Shown here: piece by piece, positions 23,701 through 29,317 of the stretch
How the letters are laid out: each line of letters opens with the position of its first letter
How positions within the stretch are numbered: position 1 is the first letter of the stretch
Assembly (NCBI GenBank): GCA_963580285.1
Contig: OY757012.1
Location: forward strand, 168,566,652-168,630,651
Length of the DNA: 64,000 bases
Source of the DNA: Lucinisca nassula
Taxonomy: Eukaryota; Mollusca; Bivalvia; Lucinida; Lucinidae
Direction of reading: 5' to 3'
The notes under the pieces: generated by a model
Seen by the model: the letters and a program-made list of their open reading frames with translations, nothing else
Databases searched by the model: none
What the model was told of the DNA's origin: nothing
Made by a program: the position numbers and the translations under genes

Positions 23701-23742
23701 GGAGGTAGGGGGAGAGGAAGAGGGGGCAGAGGGGGAAGATGA
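5602..23742 (+). CDS. FAM98: FAM98 family protein (FAM98A/B-like), C-terminal part, 5 exons
   Basis: Joined exons: 5602-5796, 7474-7573, 12666-12748, 17919-18021, 23288-23742; 936 nt, 311 residues and a TGA stop. All introns are GT-AG and the phases agree (0, 1, 0, 1). The order of motifs matches vertebrate FAM98A/B as I know them: LLKRLDVTIQSFMWSDKAK, then AYQPLRRS, ILAARD, KTSSGSAREATKCALNKVL, VPDRGGR, EPPPPEMP and KRQD, then a Gly/Tyr/Arg tail. FAM98 proteins are known partners of the RTCB-DDX1 tRNA-ligase complex, and FAM98A is a reported PRMT1 substrate, which fits the RGG-rich tail. The N-terminal exons lie left of the window. Introns hold many transposons. Which vertebrate paralogue is closest cannot be told; invertebrates probably have one gene. 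Confidence 0.93.
5803..6015. mobile_element. FB3 fold-back MITE abutting a FAM98 donor site
   Basis: It contains CAGGCCTGAGCAAACAGGG, a degenerate palindrome built on CAGATGAG and CATCAGGGTCTAC, then GTTCAAACTTTGGAACAAGT and an end that reads CCTAGGGTAAATAC. The arrangement is that of FB3 copies at 29318, 36765 and 41566. Confidence 0.7.
6026..6495. mobile_element. Two FB5 MITEs, opposite orientation, joined
   Basis: The left copy (about 6026-6232) runs from AAGGGGAATGGATAG to CATTCCCTAAGGGG; the right copy (about 6229-6495) from GGGGACTGGGAACACC to CCCATTCCCCTTAAGGG. Each has inner repeats of AAAGGAAAGAATTTGCTCC and its complement, giving a strong hairpin. The right copy repeats the AAAGGAAAGAATTTGCTCC motif twice. 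At about 6496-6704 I see nothing recognisable. Confidence 0.7.
6705..7010 (-). mobile_element. SINE-D, degenerate, with internal duplication
   Basis: On the minus strand the tRNA-like head is near 6965-7005 (a B-box-like GGTTCGATCC) and the tail, TTTGTTTGTTTTGGAGTTTA on the plus strand, is near 6703. A ~30 bp stretch with GCATGCTTATACAT is repeated at about 6788 and 6820. It is well diverged from the best copy at 40442. Confidence 0.65.
7153..7395. mobile_element. FB5 fold-back MITE
   Basis: Runs from AAGGGGATTGGGAACACC to TACCCATTCCCCTTAA, with an inner hairpin formed by GGAAAGAATTTGCTCC and GGAGCAAGTTCTTTCC at about 7272-7310. It lies in the FAM98 intron about 80 bp before the next exon. 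Confidence 0.72.
7474..7573 (+). CDS. FAM98: FAM98 exon
   Basis: 100 nt, entered in phase 0 and left with one base over. The acceptor follows a strong pyrimidine tract and reads TTTTTGGCAG; the donor is GATG|GTAAGT. It encodes KNENKIAEAYQPLRRS and PEILAARD, matching the KLAKVYQPKR and LLAAR segments of vertebrate FAM98. Confidence 0.92.
7618..8090. mobile_element. FB3 pieces and inverted SINE-D fragments
   Basis: 7618-7775 carries the FB3 palindrome (GATGAGATGCC paired with GGCATCTCATC). 7781-7893 is an imperfect inverted repeat with GGCAACATAG arms. At 7895-7965 a minus-strand tRNA-like head of SINE-D type (TATCGAACCCAC, then CCAGTCAGGGAGCATCC) is visible, while a plus-strand SINE-D piece (ATGGTCATTCTCTCC) lies at about 7810. 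8061-8090 is an FB3 end. The mosaic is consistent with nested or rearranged insertions. Confidence 0.5.
8091..8703 (+). mobile_element. HINE-like element, 3' part, monomers and terminal hairpin
   Basis: About two and a half monomers carry GTTACATACTAGTCTAAAG and TTAGAAATTTTACATT. They end in the same 3' module as the element at 18757: a GGCATTGGCCAGGGTATAC subterminal repeat, the hairpin GTGACCCACTGGTCGC and the end GCTCTAGTT. The 5' hairpin and CCGT run are missing. Confidence 0.72.
8745..8982. mobile_element. FB4 fold-back MITE, diverged
   Basis: Ends resemble FB4 (CATTCACTTTGCATGTGG and CAATGGGTTAAT). The palindromic core has GGCCCAGATCAGAGGCC and CATCTGATCAGGGCC, keeping the A/T arm mismatch seen in other families. 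It ends six bases before the mariner at 8989. Confidence 0.65.
8989..10271 (+). mobile_element. Full-length mariner element, dead transposase
   Basis: Length 1283 bp, typical of mariner. The terminal inverted repeats agree over about 30 bp (left AGGGTAGGCTGAAAAGTTCT, its complement at 10240-10269), and TA target duplications lie at 8987-8988 and 10272-10273. The ends look usable in trans even though the coding region is broken. It sits in the FAM98 intron between 7573 and 12666. Confidence 0.93.
9169..10206 (+). pseudogene. Mariner transposase, disrupted
   Basis: Coding traces run from MDKIWHRGVIKNLHKKGL to a TAA at 10204. The N-terminal helix-turn-helix part has stops and frameshifts between about 9256 and 9525, including a TAG where the conserved WVPR tryptophan should be. 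From 9526 to 10077 the frame is open, then a TAG at 10078, then readable to the end. All three catalytic aspartates can be seen: in VTQDVFW, HQDNANAH and PPDLAPSDY. The last two are separated by 34 residues, the DD34D signature of mariner. The first motif is abnormal: VF replaces the usual ET after the aspartate. Confidence 0.92.
10416..10480. repeat. Palindrome of the shared fold-back core type
   Basis: GATGAGATGGCTCA and TGAGCCATCTCATC form the inner stem; outer arms are GTAGATCCT and AGGATCTAC. A collapsed version is at 11490-11525 within the duplicated segment. Confidence 0.7.
10430..10792 (+). repeat. Segmental duplication, copy 1
   Basis: Sequence from the palindrome through CGCGTTAATGATTATTGAC, GAAATAGTCCACTTCAGG and the FB2 palindrome to the first ~30 bp of a SINE-A (CCCGCCCATCGGAGCTT) reappears at 11490-11855 in the same orientation. 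Shared rare details, including the SINE-A junction, show duplication and not independent insertion. Confidence 0.85.
10580..11095. mobile_element. FB2 fold-back MITE split by SINE-A
   Basis: The left part starts near TTACCGTAAAAATTTGGACACC and includes the core CCCTGATCAGACTGC and CTGATCTGGGTC. The right end, CCCAATACTTAAGATCATTATGG, resumes after the SINE at 11060. The arms are the FB2 arms seen intact at 26363-26570. Confidence 0.78.
10762..11059 (+). mobile_element. SINE-A inside FB2
   Basis: Full-length, with the CAAACAAAC tail. The target duplication is CCTATCTGTTCCA at 10749-10761 and CCTATCTGTCCCA at 11060-11072, one mismatch in 13 bp. Confidence 0.88.
11331..12250. mobile_element. 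FB3 fragments around a duplicated FB2
   Basis: FB3 pieces: 11331-11430 and 11440-11525 (CAGGCCTGAGCAAACA motifs) and 11855-12000 (CATCTCATCAGGGTCTAC, then TACTTGTTCAAATTTTAG). A lone FB3 end (GAACAAGTATGG to ACTTAGGGTTAATAC) lies at 12200-12250. Between 12010 and 12185 is a stretch with a B-box-like GGTTCGGATCCC at 12124 that might be an old SINE; I cannot place it. 11100-11330 shows nothing I recognise. Confidence 0.55.
11490..11855 (+). repeat. Segmental duplication, copy 2
   Basis: Second copy of 10430-10792, at a higher divergence near the palindromes. It keeps TATCTGTTCCAGGCCCCGG, the FB2/SINE-A junction, but the SINE is cut off after about 30 bp and FB3 sequence follows. Confidence 0.85.
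12245..12645. mobile_element. FB7 MITE carrying SINE-B, next to a FAM98 exon
   Basis: Ends are complementary: TACTGTAAAATTCCTATATT at the left against GCGTAATTTCACTGTATAC at the right. The inner hairpin is a TTGGGACTGTTCAGAAGTGG arm near 12283 and its complement near 12310. It ends about 20 bp before the acceptor at 12665, so it replaces most of the branch-point region of that intron. Confidence 0.75.
12437..12602 (+). mobile_element. SINE-B with 9 bp target duplication
   Basis: tRNA-like head (GTAGTGGTTATGCTACTCGCC, anticodon-arm-like CTTGTAAACC, B box GGATCGATCAC), body CAGACTTTCAGATGAGTC, tail of ACTC repeats. The duplication ATTTAATGT is at 12428-12436 and 12603-12611. Confidence 0.86.
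12666..12748 (+). CDS. FAM98: FAM98 exon
   Basis: 83 nt. Acceptor ATATGTATTTCAG, donor CCAAAG|GTAAAA (weaker than the others). Its first two bases complete an Asp codon from the previous exon; it then encodes LLRLQKTSSGSAREATKC and ALNKVLIPK, matching the conserved RTSSGSIREKTACAINKVL region. No long open frame marks it; it was found by phase and family motif. Confidence 0.92.
12851..13158 (-). mobile_element. SINE-D, nearly full length
   Basis: The minus-strand head has an A-box-like TAGCTCAGTCGG and B box GGTTCGATACC at about 13105-13150. The tail region (TTTGTTTGTCTGGTTGTATT on the plus strand) is at 12851. Closest relative is the + copy at 40442. The following 13159-13500 shows no feature except a short direct repeat of TTTGTTTGGATATAACATGG at about 13223 and 13248. 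Confidence 0.75.
13503..13833. mobile_element. Two overlapping FB2 MITEs
   Basis: 13503-13680 has the intact FB2 palindrome (CAGACTGCTCC with GGAGCAGTCTTG). A second half (GGAGGAGCAGTCTTATCAGG to GGATTTTTATGGTA) follows at 13683-13833. The repeated right half suggests unequal exchange or a nested copy. Confidence 0.65.
13836..14220. repeat. Inverted relative of the 4706 MITE and an A-rich stretch
   Basis: 13836-13985 reads as the complement of 4706-4925 (ATAATGCAAAGCTCT, then GGAGTAACAAGGCTTATC), with part of the hairpin GAGGCGATACTACCAAGCACCC. 14070-14120 is A-rich (runs of A broken by AAATAAAATAAAATAAAG). No gene seen. Confidence 0.55.
14610..16674 (+). pseudogene. Tc1-type transposase, C-terminal part, interrupted
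   Basis: Recognisable Tc1 motifs: a GGSVMV-like segment at about 14620, PFAGAIDDNFILMQDN and CPHTARV at 14740-14812, and HSPDLNPIEHVWDI at 14864-14905. The catalytic D of MQDN and E of NPIEHVW are 34 residues apart (DD34E). The frame is then cut at about 14905 by the HINE-like insert and resumes at about 16500 with MTLQELANILRHEWE, QTVQKF and, after a frameshift, SMPQQCQECCAALGG, RTHY and a TGA at 16672. The N-terminal DNA-binding region is mostly deleted. It cannot make a working enzyme. Confidence 0.88.
14905..16499 (+). mobile_element. HINE-like element inside the Tc1 transposase
   Basis: 5' hairpin and subterminal repeat TATAGCCCCGC at 14908; a short CCGT-type and GTCT microsatellite (15604-15645); core monomers of ~160-170 bp with CATGAAACTTCACACAAATG and GAACCATAACTCTGG; a 3' subterminal repeat GAAGCGGGGCTATAG near 16461; then the hairpin GTCAGATCCTCTGAC and the end AGCTCTAGTT. 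No target duplication is seen. The minus-strand element at 34656-36068 is the same family. Confidence 0.82.
16873..17600. repeat. Degenerate tandem-like repeat region
   Basis: The motifs CAGGAACCAAATGGC, GACCTTGAAA and TGCAGCACAT recur at 16922, 16985 and 17050, and a ~40 bp direct repeat with CATAACCAGGTTTGTTCAAA occurs at about 17128 and 17169. The style is that of HINE core monomers, but no ends are visible. 17600-17915 is otherwise featureless apart from a weak fold-back at 17700-17785. Confidence 0.5.
17919..18021 (+). CDS. FAM98: FAM98 exon
   Basis: 103 nt, entered in phase 0, leaving one base. Acceptor CTGAAATTTCAG, donor CACAAA|GTAAGT. It encodes VPDRGGRAWELEPPPPEMP and KRQDAPQGQ; PDRGGR and EPPPPEMP are hallmark FAM98 motifs directly before the Gly-rich tail. 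A HINE-like element starts about 37 bp after it. Confidence 0.94.
18058..19944 (+). mobile_element. HINE-like element (outer) in the last FAM98 intron
   Basis: 5' hairpin formed by ATGCCCCTGCCATTC and GAATGGTGGAAGGGCAT, then a CCGTCCATCC run at 18121-18140 and ~175 bp monomers (TTCTTATTTCTGGATGGATT, AGGTCATACTTAGAGGTC). GGGGCATCC near 19910 is the probable 3' subterminal repeat. The monomers at 18720 and 19650 are separated by a nested element. 18195-18345 is a variant region rich in GCCACTTAAGTA. Confidence 0.7.
18757..19642 (+). mobile_element. HINE-like element nested in the 18058 element
   Basis: 5' hairpin ACCCCCGGCATACGAAGTATG at 18762, a CCGTCTGTCCGTCC run at 18820-18870, three ~175 bp monomers (GACCTTGAGGTCAAGGTCAC, TTACACTGAAGTTACATA), 3' subterminal repeat GGCCGGGGGTATAC at 19600, hairpin GTGCCCCACTGGGCAC, end TCTCTAGTT. 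A C17-18 run occurs at about 19171. The same family supplies 8091-8703 and 46968-47230(-). Confidence 0.82.
19945..22113 (+). mobile_element. HINE-like element with ~10 monomers of ~167 bp
   Basis: It opens with the hairpin AGCTCACCTGTCACG / TAGTGACAAGGTGAGCT and a GTCCGTCGTCCGTCGTGCG run. The monomer (TCTGAAACCGCAAGGCCCAG) recurs at about 20411, 20577, 20743, 20908, 21075, 21243 and on to 22000. At the end come CAGGTGAGCG (complement of the start), the hairpin GGGCCCTCTGGGCCC and CTCTTGTTT. Translations of the monomer are not genes. Related minus-strand elements: 44911 and 48461. Confidence 0.83.
22183..22483 (+). mobile_element. Short HINE-like element, ~300 bp, no tandem core
   Basis: Subterminal repeats TATACCCCCACA at 22184 and TGTGGGGGTAT at 22446 are complementary. 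A short CGGT run (GTCGGTCGGTCGG) follows the 5' hairpin, and the 3' end has the hairpin ATCACCTTTAGTGAT and AGCTCTAGTT. It is the smallest member of the class here, with a single internal unit. A 21 bp tandem duplication (GCTGTAGGAGGCAAACTGG) lies just before it. Confidence 0.8.
22538..22730. repeat. ~42 bp minisatellite, 4-5 units
   Basis: Repeated unit contains AGCTAGTTTTGATACTTCCC and ATCCATGGCAGAAA. Nothing else is visible to 23040. Confidence 0.75.
23075..23112. repeat. Short perfect palindrome of the fold-back core type
   Basis: CAGATCAGACTGATCAGTCT followed by GATCAG, a self-complementary stretch close to the inner stem of FB2. It lies about 180 bp upstream of the last FAM98 exon. Confidence 0.6.
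23288..23742 (+). CDS. FAM98: FAM98 last exon: Gly/Tyr/Arg-rich tail
   Basis: 455 nt from the acceptor TTATTTTTCAG to the TGA at 23740. The first two bases finish a Ser codon, then GGRGGGGRGG opens a tail of about 150 residues. The middle has seven or so GGGGGYQ/H-type repeats; the end has GRGGGRGGGRGRGRGGRGGR, typical sites for arginine methylation. The true frame lacks an internal Met, so it shows no start-to-stop open frame; the other two frames give Val-rich and (complement) His/Leu-rich shadows. Confidence 0.93.
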
Positions 23743-23925
23743 GATACAGAAATTTTAGTGGTGGTGAAAGCCTATCAAAATGCTCTTCAAACAAGTGACC
23801 CTAAACTTTGGACCCTCAGATTACTTATTGGAACAGTGGCCATTACTTGTGTGAAGTAAAAAATTTTGTAAACGAAGATAATTTATAAGGGAAGTTATTT
23901 ATTTGATTCCAGGTAATTTAACCTA
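23743..23925 (+). other. FAM98: FAM98 3' untranslated region (start)
   Basis: Non-coding, AT-rich, before an FB4-like element begins. I see no AATAAA here; the first is at 24884-24889, so either a variant signal is used or the transcript runs through the FB4-like and FB2 elements. Confidence 0.45.
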
Positions 23926-24110
23926 TTACACGTGGGAAACCCCTAAAAGGATATCTTGGCAAACAGTGCATTCTATTTTTGACGGAAAATTCTGTCAGCA
24001 AAATAGTGGAGGCCCTGATCAGATGCCACATTCTGCGGTGTCTGATCTGAGCCTGCACTGTTTGCCAAGGTACCCCTTTAAGGGTTTCCTGCATACAATG
24101 GGTTAATGAC
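23926..24110. mobile_element. FB4-like fold-back MITE
   Basis: Ends GTGGGAAACCCCTAAAAGG and CCTTTAAGGGTTTCC; core CCCTGATCAGATGCC with GTCTGATCTGAGCC, again A on one arm and T on the other. Confidence 0.68.
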
Positions 24111-24124
24111 TGAATTGAAGGGAC

Positions 24125-24300
24125 AATCAGAACTCAATGAAAGGGATTTTGTGACTAGAGGGGATTTTCTGACCGCAATGGAATGGATTATCTGACTTCA
24201 GTGGAGGGTATTTTCTGAACACAAGAGAAGTGGAAAATTTTCTCCTCAGTGAATGGGGTTGCTGGCCTCATGGAAGGGAATTTTCTGACCTCAGTTATGC
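24125..24300. repeat. Degenerate ~27-30 bp minisatellite
   Basis: Variants of TGGAAGGGATTTTCTGACCTCA recur about six times. No coding potential is seen. 24300-24540 holds nothing I recognise. Confidence 0.55.
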
Positions 24301-24539
24301 AGATTATTGATAATTTGTCTTTTCCTGTTCATTTCCCAAAGCTTTAGGGTAAATATTTAAAAGTGCTGGAACATGCCAGTGCTAAACAATTATTTTAAAC
24401 TTGTGCAGACCACACAAATCCATGCATGCATGATTTATGCTATGCTTTATAAATGTGATACATATGTACAGTTGTTAAATGTCCCTCAGTTAAAGTGCAT
24501 ATATGAATATGAAAGTGCTAAAGTCAGTGTTGTTCTTTA

Positions 24540-24756
24540 TTACCATAAAAATCCTATAAATTCGGACACCTTGAGGATTTGCTGTAATTCTCCTAAATTA
24601 TCAACAAATTTGTTTAACAATCCAGCAAGGAGTCCAAAAGATGCAAATGGAATGGCAAACACAGAAGACCCTGATGACTGCCCCTGATCTGGAACTGCGC
24701 TGTATACTAAGGCCTATCTGTCCCAATACTTAGGATCATTACGGTATTATAGGCAT
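24540..24756. mobile_element. FB2 fold-back MITE, core decayed
   Basis: Left end ACCATAAAAATCCTATAAAT, right end TCCCAATACTTAGGATCATT; the palindrome has lost most of one arm (GACCCTGATGACTGCCCCTG). Confidence 0.68.
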
Positions 24757-25099
24757 AATGGTAAAAAGGGTTGACACAAAAAATATATAGCATAGTGTAA
24801 ATATTTCAGCATTGTGAAAGAGTTTAGGCCGGAGAATTCTCACCATCTTAACCTGCTGCATAGATTAATTTAGTATAATAGGTAATAAAGGGCCTTTTTG
24901 CCTTACTTGCTTCAATGAACAAGCGAATCAACTAACATCCGGGCTGAAATGCAATTTTCAACACGAAAATATGGAGTCCTGTTATACTGCTTTCATTGTG
25001 GAAGAAAAACTCTAGAATCTTTAGAATTTTGGCACTTCCATTACGCAAACACACCTATACAATTATATTGCCACATTTATCGCCGAAAAAATGAAATTT

Positions 25100-25345
25100 T
25101 TAAGATGAAAAATTGTGATATTTTTCTTATTTCTGCTCAAAATATAGATTGTGGGCACTCGTTAGAACCGCCTCATCGAGGCAGTTCTAACGAGTACCCA
25201 CAATCTATATTTTAGAGCAGAAAGAGGCAGTTCTAACGAGTACCCACAATCTATATTTTAGAGCAGAAATAAGAAAAATAAGGTATACCCCCGGAAGCCC
25301 CAGTTTTACTATATAAAAGTGGGGTTCAAGGGGGTCAAAATTATA
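25100..25345. mobile_element. FB6 MITE with a duplicated palindrome arm
   Basis: Palindrome GTGGGCACTCGTTAGAACCG / GGCAGTTCTAACGAGTACCC at 25150-25202, ends with CCCCAGTTTTACTATATA near 25300. A 46 bp segment (25178-25223) is repeated exactly at 25224-25269. 24760-25100 upstream is AT-rich without a recognisable feature. Confidence 0.72.
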
Positions 25346-25661
25346 TAGACGTGTTTTCGTGATGATTGTCCCAGTGGGAGACCAGGCACCAGTCCACATT
25401 ACTGTTATGCAATTCTACAGTGACATGTAGCGATTTCTTGAGCTATTCTGACTTATTTGTTGTCAGATATATGGAATGCTGGCTCGGATTATTGTTTACT
25501 TGAGTGTATCAATTGAGTTCTGGTTGTGAAGGTATATGGGGCGGATAAACAATACCTTAGTGTTTGTTTCTTGGATAATACAATACATCGAGTTTGTATA
25601 TATTCATCTAAAAGTTCAATGTGTTATTGAGCAGGCTAGTTTGGGTCTTACCTAATTGCAA

Positions 25662-25963
25662 GGCCCCCGCCCATTGGGGCATCAAGAAATATATGGGCTG
25701 CATGATGCTTCCACGCAGAGCTGAATCCGGCCCGCACACTAGTACTGGTAAACCGCTTGGAGGATCTAAGCCTGTCCAGGAACCGCGGTGCGAGGCGGAC
25801 CGTCCATGCAAATAAACCCTATTGGTTTCATTGGGCGACAGGGCTTGAGATGTCATTTCATCTCAATGTCAGGTAAAAGTCTCACAAAATTGGAAGCAAC
25901 GTCTCCAAAATGACCTTTACAGTGTTGACGGGGAAGTTAAACCTCAAATCAACCAACCAACCA
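25662..25963 (+). mobile_element. SINE-A with CCAA-type tail
   Basis: Full-length. The duplication ACCTAATTGCAA lies at 25650-25661 and 25964-25975. The tail reads CAACCAACCAACCA, so the tail repeat has shifted from CAAA to CCAA. The open frames in it are non-coding. Confidence 0.9.
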
Positions 25964-26159
25964 ACCTAATTGCAAACCCAGAAAGCAGGTTTTCTTAAAG
26001 CAGCCAAAAATATTTTTTTAGTTCAAATGTACCAAGAGTTATGAGCTTACTACACAGAAAAGTCCCCTATAATTAAGTGTATACAATATTTAAGATGCCA
26101 AGTAAAACTGCATCTGAAAATGTCTGTCATATACTGTATTTCTTGCAAACCTTTCAAAC

Positions 26160-26570
26160 ATATATTTGCATACAGGCAGTGTAGACCCAAATTAGACTGC
26201 TCCTAGCGGAGTTTTCTGGGCCCATAGAGCCAGATAAGACTGCTCCAAGAGGAGCAGTCTATTCTGGGTCCACACAGCAACAATGACAAAATATTTTAAA
26301 GTAACCAGCAGGCAACAATTATTGTGTTTGGCATCTCTGATGGGCTAATGTGTTTTCTTGCTATACCCTAATGATCCTAAGTATTGGGACAAACAAGCCT
26401 AAGCAAACAGTGTAGACCCAGATCAGACTGCTCCTGAAGGAGCAGTCTGATCAGGGTCTACACTGTTTGCCATTTTGTCTCCACTTTTTGGACTCCTTGC
26501 TAGATAGCAAAATTTTAGGAGAATTACAGCAAGTTCTCAAGGTGTCTGAATTTTTAGGATTTTTATCGTA
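26160..26570. mobile_element. FB2 fold-back MITEs, one decayed and one intact
   Basis: 26160-26300 holds a decayed palindrome (GACTGCTCCAAGAGGAGCAG). 26363-26570 is the best FB2: ends TACCCTAATGATCCTAAGTA and GGATTTTTATCGTA, core CCCAGATCAGACTGCTCC paired with GGAGCAGTCTGATCAGGG, with an A/T mismatch at one stem position. Confidence 0.78.
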
Positions 26571-26794
26571 GTTCCTGAGCGAGACATGAACAGATCCCCT
26601 TGATGCTATGTTTGTTGTTCAATGAACCATGAAATATTGGTTAAGACCTCTGGTCCTGTGCATTCAGTAGGCCTGCCCTCTGTAAATATATGTAGTTTAA
26701 TGACACATGACTAGTTGATCCCAATGTTTCTGGATGGACCGAAAACCACATGCCTTACTTGATGCAGCTGCGATGGAAATTAACTTACCAAACA

Positions 26795-26939
26795 GAAGCC
26801 TCCGTGTTGTGGTCAAGCTACTCGCGGTCAAAACCAGGGGTCATGGGATCGATCGAGCTTCTCCAGACTTTCGGATGAGTCAAACCAAGGTTCCATTTCG
26901 ATATGACCTTTAGTTGTTGGTGGGAAATAAAACACACAC
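26795..26939 (+). mobile_element. SINE-B, diverged
   Basis: GAAGCCTCCGTGTTGTGG head, GGATCGATCGAGC box, then CAGACTTTCGGATGAGTC and an ACAC end. Target duplication not clear. Confidence 0.72.
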
Positions 26940-27022
26940 CTTCGCAAATAACAATTTTATATTAGGAATCCTCTTGGTACAAATAAGAGGTTTCTGTCAC
27001 ACCTTGGCAGTTCATAAAGTAC

Positions 27023-27272
27023 AGGGGCCAGTTGTTCAAAACTAACGACGTCGTTAGTTAACGTATCGTTAAAACTTTGATCATTAAATATGGCAAATAT
27101 GCTGAAATTTTTGCTGAAAAAATGTGAGCAGCTTTTGCGGACGCAAAAGCTGCTCACATTTTTTCAGCAAAAATGCAAAAATTAACGATATTGTACTTGC
27201 TAGAAGAGTTAACAATATGACCACTAACGAGCTCGTTAAGCTAACGATGCTTCGAACAACTGGCCCCTGGTC
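27023..27272. mobile_element. MITE with CAGGGGCCAGTTGTTC ends and a 33 bp-arm perfect palindrome
   Basis: Terminal inverted repeats CAGGGGCCAGTTGTTC start near 27024 and are complemented near 27254-27269; inside them AACTAACGACGTCGTTAG-type repeats. The centre is a perfect palindrome with arms 27107-27139 and 27142-27174 separated by two bases. The open frames here are read-through of the palindrome. Confidence 0.8.
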
Positions 27273-27864
27273 AGGTGACCTGAAGCTTTGCTGATTGCAC
27301 ATGAGAAAAGTAGGATGACTTAGAAATAAAAACAAACGGTACAGCTAAATATATTTTATTGGTGAAACTGACTAATTTTTATAACATGGACTGGGTAAAA
27401 CTTCTATCTGTAAACTCTTACCCAATGCTACAGTCATAAAAGATTAACTTAGCCGGAACTTAAAACATAGCTTTTAACATCCAGAATTTTAACATTCAAG
27501 GTTTTTTTTTTTTACCATTTATCTATTCCATACATATATCTTATAGTTTTGTAAAAAATCATGCACGTAAATTATACAGTATTACAACAATTCATAAAAC
27601 ATCATTCTGTACTTTGCATAACATAAATACATCAAAACAAAACAAGATCAACATGCATTGTCTGTTTCATAAATATACTGAGGGATTTTAGAAATGCCCC
27701 ACTATATATCCTGCAATTGTACCTAAAATAAGCAATACTGAAAACGTTTTTAGCAACTGTCATTGTTTTCATGGTTGAGTTCTTACAGTGAAAATGCTTA
27801 GAGTGAATATGCAGTCATGCATGAAATTTTTGAGAAAAATGTCTATTTTTTTGTTCATATAAAC

Positions 27865-28965
27865 TGTAGACGAGTTAACATTTATGTCCGATTTTAATGT
27901 TTATATGCTTCTGAATGAGTGAGTGTTTGAGTTTTATGTCCCACCAACAGCTAAGGTCATACGGTTTAAAGACTCATCCGAAAGTATGGAGAAGTCCGGG
28001 ATCGATCCTGTGACTCCTGGTTTATAATGCGAGTAGAGTAACCACTACACTGCAGAGGCTTCTGAATGAAAACCTGTAAAAACAGTGCCAAATGACAAAG
28101 ATCCTTAAAAAAGTGTTTTATCAATTTTTGAAAATTGACATATTTAAAAAAATTAGGGTATAGATTAAAATTCAAAAACCCCTCTTTTAAAACCTGACCA
28201 TATGATGTTTTAAAGGTGTTGGACTGAAAGAAAACATGGCAGGAACAGTGATTTATCTCTGCTTTAAACTTCAACAAAATTTGGCCAGCAGTCACGATGA
28301 TAGAGCAAATTGAAAATCACGTTTAGTTTAGTTTATACTAATTTATTTTAGTTCGATTGCGATGGAAGCTGCAAGCTTATTTAATCGCTCTTGAACACTC
28401 ATGTTTGGATTAGTGCAGATTTATCCCACTTTAGGACTATTCTGAAGCCGACTGCTGTACCCTTTTCGAAGCATGTGTTCCCTATTGAAATTTGAATAAA
28501 CCATAACTACGCAAAAAAGGCTTCAGAATAGCCCCACAGAGAGATAAATCCGTATTAATCCAGACAATACTCAAGCGTGATTTTCAATCAGCAGCGCCTT
28601 TGTGACTGCTGGCCAAATTTCAGCAGAGCTTAATCAATGTTCATTCTTAATGTTTTATTTTAATCCAATACCATCTTCCTTTCTAATTTTATTTTGCAAC
28701 AATTCAAACTTTTTGCACAAAAACTGTAAGTGAGGTAATTGAACATTTGGACATCCAAATTTGCCTGAAAAGGTTACATTATGACATAGTCCTTCGAGCT
28801 GCGCTTGTCGAACATCAGTTGGTCGGGTTTGAAAGGGGTGTCTTCGAAAATTAAACTGCACGCCTAATTTTAAAAAAAAACTTTTCAGGGATCTTTGACT
28901 TTTCTGTATTGCTTTTACAGTGTGCAGTAATCATTCAGAAGCATAAATGTTAAAATATGGTAAAA
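27865..28965. mobile_element. 1.1 kb imperfect fold-back element
   Basis: Matching inverted segments, outside to inside: TATGCTTCTGAATGA (27904) with TCATTCAGAAGCATA (28932); CAAAGATCC (28097) with GGATCTTTGAC (28890); CAAAATTTGGCCAGCAGTCA (28274) with TGACTGCTGGCCAAATTT (28602); CTATTCTGAAGCC (28438) with GGCTTCAGAATAG (28521). The loop is near 28450-28515. Each arm is about 540 bp. No transposase is visible. 27275-27860 to its left, and 28966-29317 to its right, hold no recognisable feature. Confidence 0.72.
27919..28058 (-). mobile_element. SINE-B in one arm of the fold-back element
   Basis: Tail on the left (GAGTGAGTGTTTGAGTTTTA), head on the right (ACTACACTGCAGAGGCTTC). The duplication GCTTCTGAATGA at 27907-27918 and 28058-28069 partly overlaps the SINE head. 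Its absence from the other arm shows it arrived after the fold-back formed. Confidence 0.8.
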
Positions 28966-29317
28966 ACATCAACTCATTAAATTTTTTATGCAAAGCATAA
29001 TAAATATACATATACATACATTTTTCTCCAAATTTTCATGCATTGCTGCACATCAACTACTTGAAAAACTCAATTTTGTAAACTCATACCAGAGCTCAAA
29101 CTTATTCAGAATTGTTTACCTTGGGTGAAATTACATTATTTTTAAAGTCCCTTAGTAAAGATATAGGTTTTTATTAATACATTTATACATCTTTATACAT
29201 ACTGGCCTTTGCGCAACTTACTGAGCTAATTCCTGGGAAATGGTTCAGTCCCTACATTGCTATCTCGGGCTGGTGTGAGGCATTGCTAATCCCAAATGCC
29301 AGATTAATGCAAATTAC

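Noticed and set aside
23237..23794. Val-rich plus-strand and His/Leu- or Thr/Ser-rich minus-strand open frames over the Gly-rich exon
   Set aside because: Shadows of the GGN-codon repeats; the FAM98 frame continues from the previous exon in the right phase and ends in TGA.
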